A stretch of DNA of 49,200 nt from Saccharofermentans sp. (lineage in GTDB: Bacteria; Bacillota; Clostridia; Saccharofermentanales; Saccharofermentanaceae), in assembly GCA_016292215.1 (NCBI GenBank), contig JAEFBB010000015.1:1-49200 (forward strand), written 5' to 3'. Shown piece by piece: positions 22,987 to 30,726 of the stretch (its first letter is position 1; each line of letters begins with the position of its first letter). Below the pieces are notes generated by a model. That model did not search any database, was not told the DNA's origin, and saw nothing but the letters and a program-made list of their open reading frames with translations. The translations under genes and the position numbers were made by a program.

Positions 22987-24063
22987 ATGGGATATAAAAA
23001 GATAATAGGGATCTTATTGGTTTTCGCTCTTGTGTTGTCGGGATGCAACACTAAGGAGCAGACAGTTGATACGACAGATGAGTCCGCAAGTTCCGTGACA
23101 GCCGATACAACGGCAACAAGCGAGACTACTACGGCAGCGCCCTCTGAGACTGAGGCGAAAAGCACATATAAATTCAATCCTCATCTTTATTCGAAGACTG
23201 TAGGTGATGCTATTCCTGATGACTACTATCAGGCGCTCTACAATCTTATAGATGCGCTCCGTGAGGGCAAGGATACTTTCGAGTGTCCGAGCCAGGAGGC
23301 ATACGACTGGGCTACTTTGGATACGACGTTGAATAATCTGTTCCCGGCTGCCTGCATGAAGGTTACGGGTGTGAGCAATGACGGTACTATCCCTTATGAG
23401 AACGGCATAGGCAGGATCTACTACAAAATGCCTGCAGATGAATTCGTTATCAGAGAAGCCGAGTATGAGGCAGAGATCGAAGAAGTGCTCAATACCTGGC
23501 TTGAAGATGACGACACTGACTTCGAGAAGTGCCTTAAGCTCTATGATTATATGGAATCTACCTTCATCTATGGTAATCCTGACCCGTCTGTTACAGGTGA
23601 CGGTGCGGATTATTGTGCATTCGAGTGCAAGACAGGCATTTGTGAACACATTGCCAGCATCTATGCGTATCTCCTCATGCAGTCAGGCGTTGAAGCCATA
23701 AATATCGGAATATTTGAACCCGATATGTGCCATGCCTGGACATATGTCGTTATTGACGGCCAGGGCTATCATGTGGACGCGACATGGTCTTTAAAGAAAT
23801 ACATAGGTACAGACGATCTTTATCTCGCTTACTTTATGATGAGTGATGATCTGAGAATATCGACAGGGTGCCTCTTAAATGACATCACGGCACCACTGCT
23901 TCCCAGATATTGGGCCAGCTTTTACGAAGGCATGGAATTCAAAGCAACAGACAAGAGCTATGAATTCCCTAATTCGGGCAGATTTAAAGAGCTCGATGAA
24001 GAGAATAAGATCCTGTACTACTATGATATGGACAATAATCTGCAGCAGATGAGCTATTCTTAA
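22987..24063 (+). CDS. Transglutaminase-like lipoprotein
   Basis: 358 residues. A lipoprotein signal ends at LVLSGC (lipid Cys near residue 19), followed by a Thr/Ser/Glu-rich linker to about residue 60. A transglutaminase-like (papain-fold) domain lies at about 165-300 and shows a full triad: Cys219 in GICEHIASIYAYLL, His249 in CHAWTYVVIDG and Asp264 in YHVDATW. Such surface proteins act as peptidases or cross-linking enzymes in the cell wall region. It is single-gene and converges with the exonuclease gene on the other strand (three bases between stops). The SD is within the hairpin described at 22944-22982. Confidence 0.88.
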   Translation: MGYKKIIGILLVFALVLSGCNTKEQTVDTTDESASSVTADTTATSETTTAAPSETEAKSTYKFNPHLYSKTVGDAIPDDYYQALYNLIDALREGKDTFECPSQEAYDWATLDTTLNNLFPAACMKVTGVSNDGTIPYENGIGRIYYKMPADEFVIREAEYEAEIEEVLNTWLEDDDTDFEKCLKLYDYMESTFIYGNPDPSVTGDGADYCAFECKTGICEHIASIYAYLLMQSGVEAINIGIFEPDMCHAWTYVVIDGQGYHVDATWSLKKYIGTDDLYLAYFMMSDDLRISTGCLLNDITAPLLPRYWASFYEGMEFKATDKSYEFPNSGRFKELDEENKILYYYDMDNNLQQMSYS

Positions 24064-24066
24064 GGC

Positions 24067-25095
24067 TTACTCGTATTTGCTGAAAGAATTCTTGTAGACA
24101 ACAGTCTTGCCGTCGGTGGCGATGCCGAATACGGGATCGCTCGAGCTGCCGGGCTTCATGTCCTTAAAGATCTCTTCATACATATACATGCGAGAATCGA
24201 TCATATCGAGCTCGTGCAGGACCATCGCTTCCGGTGTGGAAGGAGCCCTGATGGCGCCCCACTCGGGCTGGCCGTGGTGAGAAGCGAGCATGTGCTTGAG
24301 CATGGCGATCTCTTCGCTGTTATAAGAATTGCCGTTGATCTCTTTCTGTCTCCAGTACTCGTGGTCGATCAGCTCGATGCCGAGAAGGGGGTGGCCGAAG
24401 AGATTGCCCATGTCAGTATAAGCGGCAATGCCGGTATCAGAAGTCTTCATCTCAACGATCTTGCCGATATCGTGAAGAGCCGTTCCGCATACGAGAAGCT
24501 CACGGTTAAGCAGTGTGTATACTCCGCAAACGGCATATGCCGTCTTGATCATTCTGTGTGTGTGGTAAGCAAGACCGCCGTAGATATTGTGGTGCATTGC
24601 CTTAGCAGCAGAAGACTTGGTAAAGGCCTTCAAATACTGGGTTAAGAGTCTTACTGTGAGCGCCGTGATAGAAAAGTCATCATCAGGAACAGAGATATTG
24701 GTCAGATCATATTCTCTGCCGGAAGACTGCTTTATCATTATAAGAATGTCTTTTACAAGCTTGTCAGGATCTTCAGGCGGCAAAGTGATGAGCTGCTTTA
24801 ATTCTTCATCCGGAAGCTTAACCGGCGTGACCGATACGATCCTGTAGCTCTTGCTGCCCTTGTAATCCGTGATCTCGAGTGCGACTTGAGCTGTGGAGCC
24901 TTCCTCGATGCCGCCTGCGGCAAGATCTGCCTTTGTGGAATCGAATTTGAGGGCGGTTATGGTCTCACTGCCGTCGCTGATCGTGATCTTGAGCATCGGC
25001 TTGTTGTTGGCTGTATTAGTCTGGTTGATGCCGGATATGACAACTGCGGTCTCGTAAGTGCCAAAATCCATGGTATTAAACTTAATTATCGGCAT
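24067..25095 (-). CDS. YhaM-type 3'-5' exonuclease (OB fold plus HD domain)
   Basis: 342 residues. Residues 1-110 form an OB-fold nucleic-acid-binding region (TITALKFDSTKADLAAG, VALEITDYKGSKSYRI). Residues about 160-320 are an HD domain: YHTHRM, ALHDIGKI (metal His-Asp), LASHHGQPEWGA, and LHELDMIDSRM. This matches YhaM/CbfA1, a Mn-dependent 3'-5' exonuclease of Gram-positive bacteria that trims RNA and single-stranded DNA. The length is close to the ~310-340 residues usual for the family. SD caggag precedes the ATG on the minus strand. Confidence 0.92.
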   Translation of the reverse strand: MPIIKFNTMDFGTYETAVVISGINQTNTANNKPMLKITISDGSETITALKFDSTKADLAAGGIEEGSTAQVALEITDYKGSKSYRIVSVTPVKLPDEELKQLITLPPEDPDKLVKDILIMIKQSSGREYDLTNISVPDDDFSITALTVRLLTQYLKAFTKSSAAKAMHHNIYGGLAYHTHRMIKTAYAVCGVYTLLNRELLVCGTALHDIGKIVEMKTSDTGIAAYTDMGNLFGHPLLGIELIDHEYWRQKEINGNSYNSEEIAMLKHMLASHHGQPEWGAIRAPSTPEAMVLHELDMIDSRMYMYEEIFKDMKPGSSSDPVFGIATDGKTVVYKNSFSKYE

Positions 25096-25204
25096 ATAAA
25101 ACTCCTGAAATATTTATTTTCTAATGCAATGTTAGCATTACGTTTTGTGTAATTCTACATTTTGAATGTTGAATGGCCGTTTGTAAGTGTTATATTTTCA
25201 CTAG

Positions 25205-25241
25205 TTGTCCTAATAATTAACCTATGCAAACAGTAGGACAA
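25205..25241. promoter_or_regulatory. Perfect 8-bp dyad upstream of the HAD gene
   Basis: ttgtccta (25205-25212) and taggacaa (25234-25241) are inverted with 21 bp between them. The half-site resembles ttgtcc/ggacaa in the 5010-5063 repeat. It lies between divergent genes, so it could be an operator for either. Confidence 0.4.
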
Positions 25242-25293
25242 TGAGTACGATATAGCATAAATCCATTAAGGACAGCTAAGAAGGCGTAAAGAC

Positions 25294-25950
25294 ATGAGAT
25301 ACAGACTTGCGATATTTGATCTTGACGGGACCCTCCTGGATACTCTGGGCGGGCTTACTGCAAGTCTCAATGCTGCAAGAAGGATGAACAATCTTGCGCC
25401 TCAGACCGAAGAACAGGTCAAGACATTTATCAATAACGGAGTTGTAAAGTTTATTGAAAGAAGCCTTACTGCAGATCCCGGTGAGTACAGTGAAGATCTG
25501 AAGCAAAAGCTCCTTAAGGATAATGTCGCTTACTATGATTCTCATTATCTGGAGAATACTCATCCTTATAACGGGATCACCGAGAGCCTTACCAGACTTA
25601 AGTCTGACGGTATGCTTCTGGCGTGTGTTTCCAATAAGAATGATGAGCCTGCCCGAAAACTCATAGATCACTTCTTCCCGGGCCTCTTTGACTATGTCAG
25701 CGGTGCCATGGATGGAGTAGAAAGGAAACCTTCCTATCAGCCTGTTGAACGATGTTTGTTCAAATTGGGCGTAGAGAACAGCGAAGCAGTCTATATCGGT
25801 GATACAGATACTGATATCCAGACTGCAAAGAACAGCCGAATGTGCTGTATCAGCTGTACCTGGGGTTACAAGACCCGGGAATTCCTTGCAGGGAACGGCG
25901 CAGATACTATCTGCTCGGACCCGATCGATCTTAGAAGTTTATTGAGGTGA
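25294..25950 (+). CDS. HAD-superfamily phosphatase (Gph-like)
   Basis: 218 residues, normal for the phosphoglycolate-phosphatase group. Motif I is FDLDGTLLDT (nucleophile Asp and the acid Asp), motif II is CVSNKND, Lys is within ERKPSYQPV, and motif III is IGDTDTDIQTA. The cap region (about 17-85) is helical, a C1-type cap. It removes phosphate from a small metabolite in the cytoplasm. The stop codon overlaps the SD of an ECF S-component gene. That pairing suggests a salvage phosphatase for a vitamin, but this is inference from context only. Confidence 0.9.
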   Translation: MRYRLAIFDLDGTLLDTLGGLTASLNAARRMNNLAPQTEEQVKTFINNGVVKFIERSLTADPGEYSEDLKQKLLKDNVAYYDSHYLENTHPYNGITESLTRLKSDGMLLACVSNKNDEPARKLIDHFFPGLFDYVSGAMDGVERKPSYQPVERCLFKLGVENSEAVYIGDTDTDIQTAKNSRMCCISCTWGYKTREFLAGNGADTICSDPIDLRSLLR

Positions 25951-25955
25951 TTAAT

Positions 25956-26474
25956 ATGTCTGAAAATAAAGGTAAAAACAATTCAAAAAGAACACTTTGG
26001 CTTATTGCAGTAAGCGGAATTTTCGCGGCTCTGGTATTTATCGGAACGCAGATAAGATTCCCGACTGCAATCGGTTACATCAATTTCGGTGACGCGGTTA
26101 TCCTCGTTGCATCATATTTTATCGGTCCTGTAGCATTTTTCCCGGCAGCCATCGGATCTGCTTTGAGCGATCTTATAGCCGGATATCCTATGTATATAGC
26201 TCCGACATTCGTGATCAAGGGTATCATGGGCGTAGTTGCGGGACTTATCATGCTGAAGTCCAAAGGAAAGAATGCTAAAGGCATTGTTTTGAGAATAGTT
26301 GCAGCAGTGGCTGCCGAGCTTATCATGGTCGGCGGATACTTTGCTTTCGAAGCCTTGTACTATGACGTCGCTGCAGCAGCAGGTTCTGTTCCTTTCAACT
26401 TTATCCAGGCCGGTGCGGCTGTCGTTATCGCGATCCCGCTGACGTTTGCGATAAGAGTAAAGAAACTTAAATAA
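25956..26474 (+). CDS. ECF transporter S-component (vitamin-binding membrane subunit)
   Basis: 172 residues with five to six membrane helices. The sequence IGYINFGDAVILVASYFIGPVAFFPAAIGSALSDLIAGYPMYIAPTF is, in pattern, that of the PF07155 S-components once annotated as riboflavin or pyridoxin/hydroxymethyl-pyrimidine binders. The S unit captures the vitamin and works with a shared EcfT-EcfA module encoded elsewhere. ATG 25956 is chosen because gaggtga (25944-25950) lies 5 bases upstream; the in-frame GTG 25947 is part of that SD. It is co-transcribed with the HAD phosphatase gene. Substrate undetermined. Confidence 0.85.
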   Translation: MSENKGKNNSKRTLWLIAVSGIFAALVFIGTQIRFPTAIGYINFGDAVILVASYFIGPVAFFPAAIGSALSDLIAGYPMYIAPTFVIKGIMGVVAGLIMLKSKGKNAKGIVLRIVAAVAAELIMVGGYFAFEALYYDVAAAAGSVPFNFIQAGAAVVIAIPLTFAIRVKKLK

Positions 26475-26489
26475 GGTTTTTCTCTTTTT

Positions 26490-26498
26490 TGGTATAAT
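26490..26498 (+). promoter_or_regulatory. Extended -10 promoter (TGG-TATAAT)
   Basis: TG at 26490-26491, one base, then a consensus TATAAT (26493-26498), with no -35 match because a T-rich tract occupies that place. It precedes the ATG at 26529 by 30 bases. Confidence 0.65.
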
Positions 26499-26528
26499 TG
26501 TTCCTGAATAAATGTAAGGGGAGATAAT

Positions 26529-27302
26529 ATGGAATCTTTAGATGCTATATTGTTATCGTATTTGTACATGTTTGGCCGTCCGGCAATTATGGTTGTCAAC
26601 CTAATCTTAGGCATAGTAATTATCTGCACGAAAGAGAAGATAACGAAGCTGTTCGGTGCTACGATAACGATCGGTTCCATAGGCGGTATCCTGGAAGTTC
26701 TATACCAATTCGGGTTGAGGTTATTCGGCAGCGTGGAAACAGTGGTGACTTTTGCTAATGTCTATTCATACATGTCGATTGCGCTTGAAATCGCTTCCGG
26801 AGTGTTCCTCTATCTTTATGTTAAGAATAGATACGGAACCAAGCTTATTACCGGAATAATTCTGCTCATCGGCGGCAATACAATGTCTACTGTAATTGCT
26901 TTTATCGTTGGCAGATTTATTACTACCGATAGTTTTGATAATCCGTCGCAGGTCAGTTATTTTCTTTTTTCTATCACGACTATATTCATGCTTGCATTTC
27001 CAATTGCCTGGCTCATTATCTTCCTGAAGAACAGACACAAGGAGAATGAACTCAAGTCTTTGTGGATTGTAAAAGCTATTGGTGTTGCTGATACCTTATT
27101 CAACTTAAGTTTGAACTTGTATATGTTTTTCGCCCTTAATGGTACTACTTCAGTCAGAGATCTAAACATTGCTCAGGAAAATATTGAAAAGTATCAGGTT
27201 ATCGGCATTCTTGTTTTCTGTGTTCTTAATTTGTTGATGAGCATCTATGTTGTTGCTAAAGGACGCAAAGCTCCGAAAGATTTAGAACCTGAAGTAGCTT
27301 AA
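26529..27302 (+). CDS. Polytopic membrane protein, unknown function
   Basis: 257 residues with about seven hydrophobic helices (near 15-35, 45-62, 78-98, 106-128, 142-166, 182-200, 222-242), a short cytoplasmic C-terminus ending PKDLEPEVA and no catalytic motif that I can recognise. The gene is visibly more AT-rich than its neighbours, so it may have a different history. It has its own extended -10 promoter and SD aggggag (26517-26523). The methyltransferase gene follows 13 bases downstream. Function unassigned. Confidence 0.72.
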   Translation: MESLDAILLSYLYMFGRPAIMVVNLILGIVIICTKEKITKLFGATITIGSIGGILEVLYQFGLRLFGSVETVVTFANVYSYMSIALEIASGVFLYLYVKNRYGTKLITGIILLIGGNTMSTVIAFIVGRFITTDSFDNPSQVSYFLFSITTIFMLAFPIAWLIIFLKNRHKENELKSLWIVKAIGVADTLFNLSLNLYMFFALNGTTSVRDLNIAQENIEKYQVIGILVFCVLNLLMSIYVVAKGRKAPKDLEPEVA

Positions 27303-27315
27303 AGAGTAACTGTGT

Positions 27316-28068
27316 ATGGCACAGCAGAACATTTACGATAACGATAAATTCTTTGAAGCATTTAAAGGTCTCCGTGCAGATAAGATCAACTTCAACGATC
27401 TTATAGAGACGCCGCTCCTTCTTGGCATGATGCCTGATCTAAAGGGTATGCGCGTTCTTGATGTCGGCTGCGGCATGGGCCAGCATGCTAAACAGTATTC
27501 GGACATGGGCGCTTTATCTGTTCTCGGAACGGATATCTCTGAGAAGATGCTGGGCTTTGCACGCGAAAATAATTCTGCCGGTAATATCGAATACATGAGA
27601 CTGCCGTTTGAAGATCTTGATAAACTTGACGGTCAGTTCGACGTGGTAACGAGTTCTCTCGCGTTCGATTATGCTGAAGATTTCTGTGATGTGTTAAAGA
27701 AGATAAATGCTCTTCTGGTACCTGGAGGCAAACTTGTCTTCTCGACATCCCATCCGATATCAACCGCTTATGATGGTGTCTATGACAGATACACGAGAAC
27801 GGAAGAGGGAAAAAGACTTTACGCAAACCTTCATAACTACAACATCGAAGGCTTAAGAAAGTTCAGATGGAACGTAGATGATTATGAAGTCTACCACAGA
27901 AGATTCTCCACGCTTGTAAATAATTTAGTATCTGCCGGATTCATAATAGAAGAGTGTCAGGAAGCAAATCTTCCCGCAGAGGTAATCGAGAAGTACCCTG
28001 ATAAGTTCGGCGGGCTTTACCATCATCCTGATTTCATATTCTTCAGATGTGGTAAGCATCCCGCTTAA
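27316..28068 (+). CDS. SAM-dependent class I methyltransferase
   Basis: 250 residues, Rossmann fold. Motif I is VLDVGCGMGQHAKQYSDMGA (SAM-binding Gly-rich loop), followed by VLGTDISEKML (acidic ribose-binding end of strand 2), LPFEDLDKLDGQFDVVTSSLAF, and LLVPGGKLVFSTSHP. The group is UbiE/COQ5-like (Methyltransf_11/25), with small-molecule substrates in general. The substrate cannot be deduced. It follows the membrane protein closely and could be read from the same promoter at 26490. Confidence 0.92.
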   Translation: MAQQNIYDNDKFFEAFKGLRADKINFNDLIETPLLLGMMPDLKGMRVLDVGCGMGQHAKQYSDMGALSVLGTDISEKMLGFARENNSAGNIEYMRLPFEDLDKLDGQFDVVTSSLAFDYAEDFCDVLKKINALLVPGGKLVFSTSHPISTAYDGVYDRYTRTEEGKRLYANLHNYNIEGLRKFRWNVDDYEVYHRRFSTLVNNLVSAGFIIEECQEANLPAEVIEKYPDKFGGLYHHPDFIFFRCGKHPA

Positions 28069-28071
28069 GTA

Positions 28072-28100
28072 TTCAAAAGAACTGCCTGTTAACTTATAAT
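28072..28100 (+). promoter_or_regulatory. Promoter TTCAAA-17-TATAAT
   Basis: A consensus -10 box TATAAT (28095-28100) with a 4/6 -35 match TTCAAA (28072-28077) at 17 bp. In the leader, tcctt (28111-28115) can pair with aagga (28121-28125) of the SD for the ATG at 28135. Confidence 0.6.
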
Positions 28101-28134
28101 GTAGAAGTAATCCTTTGCATAAGGAGTTTTTGTT

Positions 28135-29511
28135 ATGAATAACTATGATGTAATCATTATCGGTGCCGGCCCGGGCGGAATTTTCTCTGCCTATGAACTT
28201 GTTAACTTAAGACCTGATCTTAAAGTTGCTGTTTTCGAAGCCGGAAAACCTCTTGAAGAACGCAAGTGTCCCATTGACGGAGATAAAGTAAAGAGCTGCA
28301 TTAACTGCCAGTCCTGCGCTATCATGCGCGGATTTGGCGGCGCAGGCGCTTTCTCAGACGGAAAATATAACATTACAAATGACTTCGGCGGAACTTTGTA
28401 CGAGCATATCGGCAAGGAAAAAGCGCTGGAGCTCATGAAGTATGTTGACAGCATCAATCTCGCCAACGGCGGTGAAGGCACGAAGCTTTATTCGACAGCC
28501 GGATCTTCGTTTAAGAAGATTTGTCTTGAGAACAAGCTCCATCTTCTTGATGCTTCCGTAAGACATCTCGGTACAGATAAGAACTATCAGGTCCTGGGTA
28601 ATATCTTTAATAAGCTGAAGGATAAGGTCGATTTCTTCTTCAATGCGCCGGTAGGAGACCTTAAGGTGCTTGAAGACGGTACTTACGAAGTTGAGTGCAA
28701 GGGCGAATCTTATACTTGCAAGAGATGCATCGTATCTGTAGGACGCTCCGGCAGCAAGTGGATCGAGAAGGTCTGTAACGAGCTTAATATCGAGACATAT
28801 TCCAACAGAGTAGATATCGGTGTAAGAGTCGAGCTCCCGGCTGTTGTTTTCTCGGATCTCACTTCAGAGCTTTATGAGAGTAAGATCGTTTACCGCACCG
28901 AGAAGTTTGAAGATAAGGTAAGAACATTCTGCATGAATCCATACGGATACGTGGTTACAGAGAATACTAACGGTATCGTAACGGTTAACGGTCACAGCTT
29001 CGATGCTCCTGAGCTCCAGTCACAGAACACGAATTTTGCTTTGCTCGTATCAAAGCATTTCTCCGAACCTTTCAAGGATTCCAACGGATATGGCGAATCT
29101 ATCGCAAGACTGTCAAATATGCTTGGCGGCGGCGTAATCGTTCAGCGCTTTGGTGATCTTACGAGAGGAAGAAGATCTAACGCTTCAAGAATCGAAGAGT
29201 CAACTGTAAGACCTACGCTTAAGGCAACTCCGGGTGATCTCTCACTTGTACTGCCTAAGCGTATCCTCGACGGTATCATCGAGATGATCTACGCGCTTGA
29301 TAAGATCGCTCCCGGTACGGCTAACGATGATACTTTGCTCTATGGTGTTGAAGTCAAGTTCTACAACATGGAGGTTGCGATCAACGACAGACTCGAGACA
29401 CGTTATCCGGGATTGTTCGTTATCGGTGACGGCTCAGGCGTTACGCACTCGCTGTCGCACGCATCGGCTTCGGGCGTATTTGTTGCAAGAGAGATTGCAG
29501 AAGAGGGTTAA
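28135..29511 (+). CDS. FAD-dependent oxidoreductase, COG2509-type
   Basis: 458 residues. The N-terminus has the dinucleotide-binding motif VIIIGAGPGGIFSAYEL and an acidic FEAG at the end of the second strand. The cysteine-rich segment RKCPIDGDKVKSCINCQSC is typical of the COG2509 uncharacterised flavoproteins, followed by RGFGGAGAFSDGKYN. A late GDGSGVTHSLSHASASGV forms the FAD pyrophosphate/isoalloxazine site. Length is normal for the family. The reaction is unknown; the Cys cluster could be redox-active or bind a metal. Own promoter upstream, strong terminator downstream. Confidence 0.9.
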   Translation: MNNYDVIIIGAGPGGIFSAYELVNLRPDLKVAVFEAGKPLEERKCPIDGDKVKSCINCQSCAIMRGFGGAGAFSDGKYNITNDFGGTLYEHIGKEKALELMKYVDSINLANGGEGTKLYSTAGSSFKKICLENKLHLLDASVRHLGTDKNYQVLGNIFNKLKDKVDFFFNAPVGDLKVLEDGTYEVECKGESYTCKRCIVSVGRSGSKWIEKVCNELNIETYSNRVDIGVRVELPAVVFSDLTSELYESKIVYRTEKFEDKVRTFCMNPYGYVVTENTNGIVTVNGHSFDAPELQSQNTNFALLVSKHFSEPFKDSNGYGESIARLSNMLGGGVIVQRFGDLTRGRRSNASRIEESTVRPTLKATPGDLSLVLPKRILDGIIEMIYALDKIAPGTANDDTLLYGVEVKFYNMEVAINDRLETRYPGLFVIGDGSGVTHSLSHASASGVFVAREIAEEG

Positions 29512-29516
29512 TCACT

Positions 29517-29545
29517 TGGCGGAACCGGAAGGTTCCGCTTTTTTA
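29517..29545. terminator. Rho-independent terminator, likely bidirectional
   Basis: gcggaacc (29519-29526) pairs with ggttccgc (29531-29538) around a ggaa loop and is followed by TTTTTT (29539-29544). It ends the flavoprotein gene. The convergent PD-(D/E)XK-like gene ends at 29543, so it may serve both strands. Confidence 0.9.
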
Positions 29546-30331
29546 TTTGTATTGATCATTGATCAGCTTATCTATTACTCTTGCATCAAGCGGAGTAGTC
29601 GAAGATTCGAATGATAGGAATAGTTTGTCTCCAAGCATGTAACCGCCGAGAATGTAGTCATTTATTCTTGGCACGTTATCATTTTGATATTTCTCATCGT
29701 CGGTTTTACCGAGATGCTCGTGGTAGACTTCTTTTCGATCACTTCTTCTGAGGATCGTGAAATCCGGGTGGATCAGCTTGCCGTTAACAATCAGCGGGCA
29801 CTCATATTTGTATGGAATGCCATTCGCGTAAAGTCTGTCTGCGATTATCTGTTCTGATTTTGAACGCACACGTTCTCCTCTGAGCGTCTCGAAAATAGGC
29901 GTACCTTCGGCTATTGGTTTTGGAGTGTAAGGTCTTGACTGCCACTCCTGTACATATTGTTCGATTGGAGTAATTATTGGTTTTACAAGCCTTTTGCGGT
30001 CATCTGACAGTTGTTCGTAGATATCTTCGGCTGTGATTTTAGGGTAGCAATCCAACATTCTGTTAAGACCATTCAGTTCAGTTTCTGATGATTTGATCAC
30101 TTCCTTGATATAAGCCTTCTGAATAAGCTGCTCTATAAGCACACTGTCTTTTTTACTCAAGTATTTGGGCTTTGTTTTGTTATTGATCCAGTAGTAACCT
30201 GTTCCGTATTTTCTCCGCTTGGTGATTATGCTCCCTTCAGGTAAGCTCTTTAATTGCTCATCAAGCGATGCTTTAAGCTCTGTCATCTTTTTGCTTCGAG
30301 CGATAAGAGCGTTTTTTACGTTGTTAATCAT
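29543..30331 (-). CDS. PD-(D/E)XK nuclease-like protein
   Basis: 262 residues. The N-terminal ~90 residues are basic and helical (KKMTELKASLDEQLKSL, KRRKYGTGYYWI). Residues about 150-240 look like a PD-(D/E)XK/restriction-endonuclease-fold core: RSKSEQIIADRL (Glu160), then IHPDFTIL (Asp190) and VYHEHLG (Glu205-x-Leu, with His204/206). This ExxxxxD-E..H layout is seen in small stand-alone nucleases related to DUF559-type. Biological role unknown; it could be a defence, repair or mobile-element remnant. No partner methylase is nearby. Its 5' side holds a palindrome at the SD and, farther upstream, the 42-nt repeat array. Confidence 0.7.
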   Translation of the reverse strand: MINNVKNALIARSKKMTELKASLDEQLKSLPEGSIITKRRKYGTGYYWINNKTKPKYLSKKDSVLIEQLIQKAYIKEVIKSSETELNGLNRMLDCYPKITAEDIYEQLSDDRKRLVKPIITPIEQYVQEWQSRPYTPKPIAEGTPIFETLRGERVRSKSEQIIADRLYANGIPYKYECPLIVNGKLIHPDFTILRRSDRKEVYHEHLGKTDDEKYQNDNVPRINDYILGGYMLGDKLFLSFESSTTPLDARVIDKLINDQYK

Positions 30332-30333
30332 TG

Positions 30334-30365
30334 CAGGACCGTCCTGAGTTGATATCCGAATTATA
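30334..30365 (-). promoter_or_regulatory. Promoter region with palindrome at the start of the nuclease-like gene
   Basis: On the minus strand TATAAT lies at 30365-30360. caggac/gtcctg (30334-30339/30341-30346) forms a perfect 6-bp palindrome that overlaps the SD-like agga. The sequence accgtc recurs at 30338-30343 and 30368-30373, flanking the -10 box, as paired operators do. Confidence 0.45.
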
Positions 30366-30479
30366 GAACCGTCTTGCAGATAAATCTTGGGGTTCAGACA
30401 ATATTGAGACTAGTCTTAAAGAGCCTTTGAGATTGTAAATCTGTTTGTTGGTTTGAGTCTTGAATGAGAGATGTTGCAG

Positions 30480-30679
30480 TATGCATCTTTATTTTAAATT
30501 TCTAGGCAAAAAAGATGCATATATTAATGTGATATGCATCTTTTAGAAAGAAAAAACATCGAAAAAGATGCATATTCGAATAAGTATGCATCCAAACGAA
30601 TGGAAAATTACAATTTAGGATGCATATTGAGGTTGCATATGCATCTTTTTGAGAAGATTTCTGCGAAAAAAGATGCATA
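30480..30679. repeat. Array of four 42-nt inverted-repeat units (GATGCATA/TATGCATC)
   Basis: Eight copies of TATGCATC or its reverse complement alternate strictly in orientation. They make four units of exactly 42 nt: 30480-30521, 30533-30574, 30585-30626 and 30638-30679, with linkers of 11, 10 and 11 nt. The ATGCAT cores start at 30481, 30515, 30534, 30568, 30586, 30620, 30639 and 30673, so spacings are 34, 19, 34, 18, 34, 19, 34 (period 52-53). The interiors (26 nt between 8-bp arms) differ. Unit 3 has CC/GG where the other units have CT/AG at the ninth pair, a compensatory change. Arms pair over 9-13 bp. It lies between the 3' end of the ABC/CPBP gene and the 5' side of the nuclease-like gene. 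It fills most of a 395-bp gap (30332-30726) that otherwise holds only the nuclease-gene promoter region. I do not recognise it. Confidence 0.93.
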
Positions 30680-30726
30680 GATGGATTTTCGAGCTCGTAT
30701 ATCACAAAGTAAAAAGGAAAAACAGC

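Noticed and set aside
25096..25293. Riboswitch before the HAD/ECF genes
   Set aside because: No FMN, TPP or other aptamer core motif is visible; only a short dyad.
30480..30679. CRISPR array
   Set aside because: Read in the other register there are 26-27-nt repeat-like pieces with 26-nt spacers, but only the 8-bp arms are conserved, the central 10-11 nt differ between copies, there are just three such pieces, and no cas gene is near.
30502..30705. 67-codon minus-strand ORF across the repeat array
   Set aside because: The repeat period (52-53) is not a multiple of three, there is no SD, and the composition follows the AT-rich palindromes.
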